Source: Prolixibacteraceae bacterium
GTDB taxonomy: Bacteria > Bacteroidota > Bacteroidia > Bacteroidales > Prolixibacteraceae
Assembly (NCBI GenBank): GCA_023229575.1
Contig: JALNYZ010000002.1
Span: 310,001 to 374,000 of the forward strand
Direction of reading: 5' to 3'
DNA: 64,000 nt
The notes under the pieces were generated by a model. It made no database searches and was not told the DNA's origin. It saw nothing but the letters and a program-made list of their open reading frames with translations. Below are positions 59,400-64,000 of the stretch, piece after piece (the first letter of the stretch is position 1; each line of letters opens with the position of its first letter). A program made the position numbers and the translations under genes.

Positions 59400-59524
59400 A
59401 AGTGACTAGAGTGAACTAAAGTGACTAAAGTTAATAGAGTATTTATTGTTCATGAATATGCTGCCAGCCACTAATGACAAGTACTTTAGGTCACTTTAGT
59501 CACTCTAGCTCACTTTAGTCACTT
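59400..59524. repeat. Inverted arrays of AGTGACTAAAGTGA-type repeats
   Basis: The left arm (59400-59434) holds AGTGACTAGAGTGAACTAAA and more of the same; the right arm (59482-59524) is its near reverse complement. Both are made of a 7-nt word close to AGTGACT/AAGTGAC repeated several times. It lies between the convergent mgsA and TPR genes, where it could fold into a long hairpin and stop both transcripts. Confidence 0.8.
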
Positions 59525-59571
59525 ATTCTATATTGTCTTATAATTAATATTATGATAAATAAATAAAGGGT

Positions 59572-59609
59572 AGTAAAAGGAGCCAATTTTTGACTCCTTT
59601 CCTTTTACT
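59572..59609 (-). terminator. Terminator of the TPR gene
   Basis: AAAGGAG/CTCCTTT with further pairing CAA/TTG inside and AGTAAAAGG/CCTTTTACT outside gives two competing hairpins, just at the stop codon of the TPR gene. T-rich sequence follows on the minus strand. Confidence 0.7.
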
Positions 59610-60765
59610 ATTTATTCATCTTTTCGAACTTATCCATCATCTTCAAACGATAGTACAAGTTTTTCAATTGATCTTTGATGTAAGTATCTTTTGGATTGTA
59701 TTCTACTGCCTTCTCCAGATATGGAACCGCTTTGGCGAATTCGTCATCAGATTTTTTCTTTTCTGCTTCAAACTTCACCTGTTCATTGGTGGGAACTGCA
59801 TTCGCAACGTCAAACTGTTTTACGCCACGGTTGAAATAGATTACGCCAATATTGTAAAACGCGTCCGCATAATCCGCTTTTACTTTGATGGCCAGTTCAT
59901 ATTCCTTTATCGCATCGTCTTGTTTTCCCAATTTATCCAAGGCAATTCCTTTTGCAAGATAGAATGATGGGTTGTCTTTTTCTTTCGCAATAGCCTTATC
60001 AAGATATCCTATGGCTTCCTCTGTTTTTCCGGTAGTAATATAATAGTTAATCAATTGTACCAGAATGCTCTGATCTTCAGGATATTTGTTGAATGCCTCT
60101 TTCATTATGTTAACTGAAGACAATGTATCTCCCTTTTGCTGGTAAGCGCTGATAATCTGGGAATAGGAAGAACCGGGATTGTATCCATGTTGTGCAGTAA
60201 GACCAAAGTATTTAATAGCCTTATCAAATTGTTTGGCATTCATTGCTGCAAGACCGGTATTGTACATGATGGCCGTATCAATGGTGTTGTCGGTTTTAAA
60301 AAGTGGTGCAGCTTCAATATTTAATACTTTCTCAAATAAGTCACTGGAAGCTTCATACTTTTGAGCCTGAAAAGCTTCAATGGCAGCATTTGAAAGTGTT
60401 GGAATAAAGCTACTTAGCAATTTTATTTTCAAAGCCGGACTTCCACCCTTCGGGTCTAGTTCAATAGCTTTCATAAATGATTTGTAGGCTTCTTCCAGTG
60501 GATTTTCAACCAATTTTTTATAGTTTTCATCCTTTGTTTTGGAGATAGCTTCAAGAATTTCCCCTCTGGCTTCCCAGGTGTCAGGCCAGTTGATAGATTT
60601 TTCTGATTTTGGGTTAGCCGGGTTGATCGCTTCCTGGATTGCTTCCCATGCTTTGTCTAACTTACCACCCTCTTTGTATGACGTGGCACTGCTAACCTTT
60701 CCTTTTTGAGCGAACAAAAAACCGTTCACCATGAGCAGGATCACTACTAAAAGAATCTTTTTCAT
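59608..60765 (-). CDS. Secreted TPR-repeat protein
   Basis: The protein has 385 residues from the ATG at 60765 (a TTG three codons before is less likely). It has a signal peptide (ILLVVILLMVNGFLFAQ) and then about seven tetratricopeptide repeats: DTAIMYNTGLAAMNAKQFDKAIKYF, DQSILVQLINYYITTGKTEEAIGYL, PSFYLAKGIALDKLGKQDDAIKEY, DAFYNIGVIYFNRG. TPR proteins hold partners in periplasmic complexes; the partner is unknown. It starts 28 bp after the gyrA stop and may be co-transcribed with gyrA, as is common in Bacteroidales. Confidence 0.88.
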   Translation of the reverse strand: MKKILLVVILLMVNGFLFAQKGKVSSATSYKEGGKLDKAWEAIQEAINPANPKSEKSINWPDTWEARGEILEAISKTKDENYKKLVENPLEEAYKSFMKAIELDPKGGSPALKIKLLSSFIPTLSNAAIEAFQAQKYEASSDLFEKVLNIEAAPLFKTDNTIDTAIMYNTGLAAMNAKQFDKAIKYFGLTAQHGYNPGSSYSQIISAYQQKGDTLSSVNIMKEAFNKYPEDQSILVQLINYYITTGKTEEAIGYLDKAIAKEKDNPSFYLAKGIALDKLGKQDDAIKEYELAIKVKADYADAFYNIGVIYFNRGVKQFDVANAVPTNEQVKFEAEKKKSDDEFAKAVPYLEKAVEYNPKDTYIKDQLKNLYYRLKMMDKFEKMNK

Positions 60766-60793
60766 TACGGACAATTTTTGATTTTAATTATTA

Positions 60794-63319
60794 CTAATTG
60801 AGATTATCTTCAATCTTATCATCTTCAATTTCAATATCTTCTGATTCCGGGATTACCTCGTTTTCAATATCCTCTATTTCTGTAATTTCAACTCTGGCAA
60901 CAGAGGCGATCGAATCATCCTCTCTCAGGTTGATCAATTTCACACCCTGCGCGGCCCTTCCTGTCATCCTGATTTCCCCAACCGAAAGCCTGATCGTCAC
61001 ACCAGCTTCAGTAATGATCATCAGATCGTCTCCGTCCGTTACGTTTTTAATGGAAACGAGGGCACCGGTCTTTTCCGTTACATTGATTGTTTTCACTCCC
61101 TTCCCGCCTCGGTTGGTCACCCGGTAATCACCAATCTTGGATCTTTTGCCATATCCATGTTCGGATACCACCAGGATATCATCTTCTTCGTTGGCTACAC
61201 AAACCATCCCAACCAATTCGTCGTCTTCACTTCCCAATGTGATACCTCTTACTCCCGAGGCTGTACGGCCAATTGCGCGGGCATGGCTCTCATGGAACCT
61301 AATGGCCTTGCCGGATTTGACTGCCAGCATCATCTCATTATCCCCATTTGTTAATCTTGCTTCTAAAAGCTGATCATTCTCCCTGATCGTTATGGCATTG
61401 ACACCATTTTGACGGGGTCTTGAATAAGCTTCCAGGGAGGTCTTTTTGATGGTACCCTTTTTGGTACACAGGATGATAAAATTGTTGTTGATGTACTCCT
61501 CATCCTTCAATGATTTTACATTGATGTAAGCCCTTACCTGATCTTCAGGTTCAATACTTATCAGGTTCTGTATGGCCCTTCCTTTGGAAATTTTAGTGCC
61601 TTCAGGTATTTCATATACTTTCAGCCAGAAACATTTTCCCTTTTCTGTAAACAAAAGAAGGGTATTGTGCATGGTCGCTATAAACATATGTTCCAGGAAG
61701 TCTTCATCCCGTGTACTTGATCCTTTCGAACCGATTCCTCCCCTTGACTGGGTCCTGAATTCCGACAGTGGAGTACGCTTGATGTAGCCCATATGTGATA
61801 TGGTGATCACCATATCTTCATCGGCGTAAAAATCTTCAGGATTGAACTCTTCAGACGCATAAACGATTTCTGTGCGCCGTTCATCACCGTACAATGCTTT
61901 TATTTCGGCCAGTTCGTCCTTGATGATCTGCATTCGCAGTGGCTCTTCCGACAATACCTGTTTGTACCATTCGATCATTTTACACAACTCGGTATAATCC
62001 TGGTGTATTTTGTCCCTCTCTAGACCTGTCAGTTTTTGCAACCGGAGGTCAAGGATTGCACGGGCCTGGATGTCGTCCAGTTCAAAATTCTGGCACAGGT
62101 TTTCCCTGGCTTCATCCGGTGTTTTGGCTGCGCGAATAATGGCAATTACGGCATCAAGGTTGTCAATCGCAATAATTAAACCTCTGAGAATGTGCGCTTT
62201 TTTCTCTGCCTGGTCTAAATCGTATTCTGTACGTCGAACGACAACTTCATGCCGGTGTTCTACAAAATAGTGGATTAGGTCTTTTAGGTTCAGCATTTGC
62301 GGCCTGCCTTTTACCAAAGCAATATTGTTGACATTGAAGGCCGTTTGAAGAGCGGTGAACTTGTAAAGTTTGTTCAAAACTACGCTGGCCATCTCCTCGC
62401 GTTTGATATCTATGACAATCCTCATCCCCGTGCGGTCGGATTCGTCGTTGATGTTGCTGATCCCGTCAATCTTCTTCTCATTGACCATCTCAGCAATCTT
62501 TATGATCATCTCTGCTTTGTTGACCATATACGGGATCTCGGTGATAATCAGCTTCTCCCGGCCATGTTCAGTAGTTTCAATTTCAGCGCGGCCCCGGACG
62601 ACAATTCTTCCCCTTCCGGTTTCGAATGCTTCGCGAACTCCTGCATAACCATAAATAATTCCTCCGGTAGGAAAATCAGGGGCCTTGATTTTGTCGATCA
62701 ATTCATTGATAGTAACCTGCGGATTATCAATGTATAAGATGATTGCCTCAATGGTGTCTGAAAGGTTATGCGGTGGCATGTTGGTCGCCATTCCCACTGC
62801 GATACCTGAAGTTCCGTTGATCAATAAATTGGGGAATTTTGTTGGCAGAACGGTAGGTTCTGATAATGATTCATCGAAGTTAGGCTGAAAATCAACTGTG
62901 TTCTTTTCTAAATCTGCCAATGCCTCCTCTGCAATTTTTTTCAGCCGCGCTTCTGTGTAACGCATAGCTGCCGGACTGTCTCCATCTACGGAACCAAAGT
63001 TACCTTGTCCGTCAATAAGGGGATATCGCAAGGACCACAATTGCGCCATACGAACCATTGCGTAGTAAACCGATGAATCTCCGTGGGGATGATATTTACC
63101 CAGCACCTCTCCCACTATTCTGGCAGATTTTTTATAGGGTCTGTTTGAGAAGTTACCTAACTCGCTCATTCCGAACAATACCCTGCGGTGAACAGGTTTC
63201 AACCCGTCACGAACATCGGGAAGAGCCCGCGATACAATAACCGACATTGAGTAGTCAATGTAGGCCGTTTTCATTTGCTCTTCAATATTAATCGGAACAA
63301 TTCTTTCTGAATCAGACAT
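60794..63319 (-). CDS. gyrA: DNA gyrase subunit A
   Basis: This 841-residue protein has the catalytic Tyr in SPAAMRYTEARL, the quinolone-resistance region HPHGDSSVYYAMVRMAQ (Ser at the place of E. coli Ser83, Tyr at that of Asp87) and the GyrA C-terminal beta-pinwheel with the box TNRGGKGVKT at about 745-755. The C-terminal end is acidic (ESEDIEIEDDKIEDNLN). It forms the breakage-reunion subunit of gyrase with GyrB, which is not in this window. The -7-like TATTTTTG on the minus strand (complement 63360-63367) may be its promoter. Confidence 0.97.
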   Translation of the reverse strand: MSDSERIVPINIEEQMKTAYIDYSMSVIVSRALPDVRDGLKPVHRRVLFGMSELGNFSNRPYKKSARIVGEVLGKYHPHGDSSVYYAMVRMAQLWSLRYPLIDGQGNFGSVDGDSPAAMRYTEARLKKIAEEALADLEKNTVDFQPNFDESLSEPTVLPTKFPNLLINGTSGIAVGMATNMPPHNLSDTIEAIILYIDNPQVTINELIDKIKAPDFPTGGIIYGYAGVREAFETGRGRIVVRGRAEIETTEHGREKLIITEIPYMVNKAEMIIKIAEMVNEKKIDGISNINDESDRTGMRIVIDIKREEMASVVLNKLYKFTALQTAFNVNNIALVKGRPQMLNLKDLIHYFVEHRHEVVVRRTEYDLDQAEKKAHILRGLIIAIDNLDAVIAIIRAAKTPDEARENLCQNFELDDIQARAILDLRLQKLTGLERDKIHQDYTELCKMIEWYKQVLSEEPLRMQIIKDELAEIKALYGDERRTEIVYASEEFNPEDFYADEDMVITISHMGYIKRTPLSEFRTQSRGGIGSKGSSTRDEDFLEHMFIATMHNTLLLFTEKGKCFWLKVYEIPEGTKISKGRAIQNLISIEPEDQVRAYINVKSLKDEEYINNNFIILCTKKGTIKKTSLEAYSRPRQNGVNAITIRENDQLLEARLTNGDNEMMLAVKSGKAIRFHESHARAIGRTASGVRGITLGSEDDELVGMVCVANEEDDILVVSEHGYGKRSKIGDYRVTNRGGKGVKTINVTEKTGALVSIKNVTDGDDLMIITEAGVTIRLSVGEIRMTGRAAQGVKLINLREDDSIASVARVEITEIEDIENEVIPESEDIEIEDDKIEDNLN

Positions 63320-63654
63320 ATAGATCTTATTTGTATTTTAATTTGTTAAAAAAGCAACACAAAAATAATCATTTTAAAGTTAATGAAGGAATAACCACTT
63401 GATAAATTTGGGATATTTAACCTGTAATTTATATGCTTTCGGGCAGTGACAATATGGCAATTTGAGTGATGGATTGAAAATAATATTTTTTTTAATAGCA
63501 TACTAAATGTAAATAGCTCATTCACTCATATTTAAATTAAATATCACTAAATCAACAGTGATTATTTATGGGTTGGAGATGAATCTTTTTATTAATATTT
63601 TTTGTTATTTTGTTAAAGGAACGATTTTTGTTGGGAAGTAATTAAAACAAACGA
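63320..63654 (+). promoter_or_regulatory. Divergent gyrA-clpC spacer with clpC promoter
   Basis: This AT-rich spacer has no gene that I can see. A probable clpC promoter is TTTG at 63601-63604, 18 nt, GATTTTTG at 63623-63630, giving a leader of about 18 nt. The -7 box has G in the first place where T is usual. Confidence 0.5.
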
Positions 63655-64000
63655 ATGGACTCAAAATTTTCGCCAAGAATTAAGGATGTTTTGACCTACA
63701 GCAGAGAAGAGGCTATACGATTGGGAAACGATCATATCAGTCCTGAACATCTGTTCCTGGGAATACTTCGGGATGGTGAAGGAATTGCTATTGATACAAT
63801 GAAACAATTGGGTTTGGACTTTCCCAGCCTGAAAAACGAAATAGAACTTCATCTGAGAAAAGGGGCTTCCCTTCCGATGGATGCTTCTATCCCATTGTTA
63901 AAAAATACGGAACGTTCCCTGAAGATTGTCTTTCTGGAGGCAAGGTCACTTAATGAAGATACAGTAAACACCGGCCATTTGCTTTTGGCAATTTTAAAAG
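63655..64000 (+). CDS. clpC: ClpC AAA+ protease ATPase, 5' part
   Basis: The gene starts at the ATG at 63655 and runs off the right edge after about 115 residues. What is seen is the Clp N-terminal repeat domain: KFSPRIKDVLTYSREEAIRL, GNDHISPEHLFLGILRDGEG, and the second repeat LKIVFLEARSLNEDTVNTGHLLLAIL. ClpC unfolds substrates for the ClpP protease and is often stress-linked. No stress element like those in the first part of the window is present in front of it. Confidence 0.92.
   Translation, partial: MDSKFSPRIKDVLTYSREEAIRLGNDHISPEHLFLGILRDGEGIAIDTMKQLGLDFPSLKNEIELHLRKGASLPMDASIPLLKNTERSLKIVFLEARSLNEDTVNTGHLLLAILK

Noticed and set aside
59400..59524. CRISPR array
   Set aside because: Repeat words are only about 7 nt, without unique spacers of constant length, and no cas gene is present.

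Overview
The window comes from a member of the Bacteroidota, most likely Bacteroidales/Marinilabiliales-like (inference). The evidence is promoters of the TAnnTTTG type, families typical of the phylum (DUF6600, DUF3494, YkuD_2, the PyrK/PyrD pair, a fused E1 alpha-beta dehydrogenase), many N-terminal SPII lipoproteins, and a tRNA gene without an encoded CCA end. No phage, transposase, integrase or CRISPR array is visible.

Region 1 (1-41.4 kb) is an envelope and general-stress block, mostly on the minus strand. It holds an ice-binding-like lipoprotein, two L,D-transpeptidases, a DUF6600 protein, a DnaJ/CbpM/TamB/TamA/AI-2E operon, a DUF4239 operon, an M1 peptidase, a universal stress protein, an MlaEFD lipid-transport operon, OmpA, DUF3108, YtxH, CsbD, several tiny membrane proteins, a GT4 glycosyltransferase and a GH130 enzyme. 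It ends with an operon for an AraC-type regulator, a hybrid histidine kinase and a stand-alone receiver.

The main discovery is a shared promoter architecture. Thirteen transcription units in this block, including the AraC/kinase operon itself, are preceded by the same element of about 40 bp. Read with transcription it has TGTGTGAAT, then ATGTAAC, then a second GTAAC exactly 21 bp after the first. A -7 box of the form nAnnTTTG/A follows exactly 21 nt after the last GTAAC at every site. None is seen after 41.43 kb. This looks like a locally clustered, autoregulated stress/envelope regulon, and the AraC protein is the best candidate regulator (inference). A perfect 35-bp inverted repeat bounds a 211-bp element between two of the operons.

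Region 2 (41.5-64 kb) starts at a tRNA-Lys gene and is ordinary metabolism and housekeeping, mostly on the plus strand: SDR oxidoreductase, LysE exporter, esterase, Nudix hydrolase, Xaa-Pro aminopeptidase coupled to a large secreted propeller/metalloprotease protein, an XRE regulator with palindromic operators, pyrK-pyrD, a serine hydrolase, the E2 and fused E1 of a 2-oxoacid dehydrogenase, a flavodoxin, a glucosaminidase, mgsA, a TPR protein, gyrA and the beginning of clpC, which runs off the end.

Start codons were moved inward from the longest open frame wherever a promoter element, signal peptide or ribosome-binding site argued for it; this is stated entry by entry. All motif positions were read by eye and no database search was possible.
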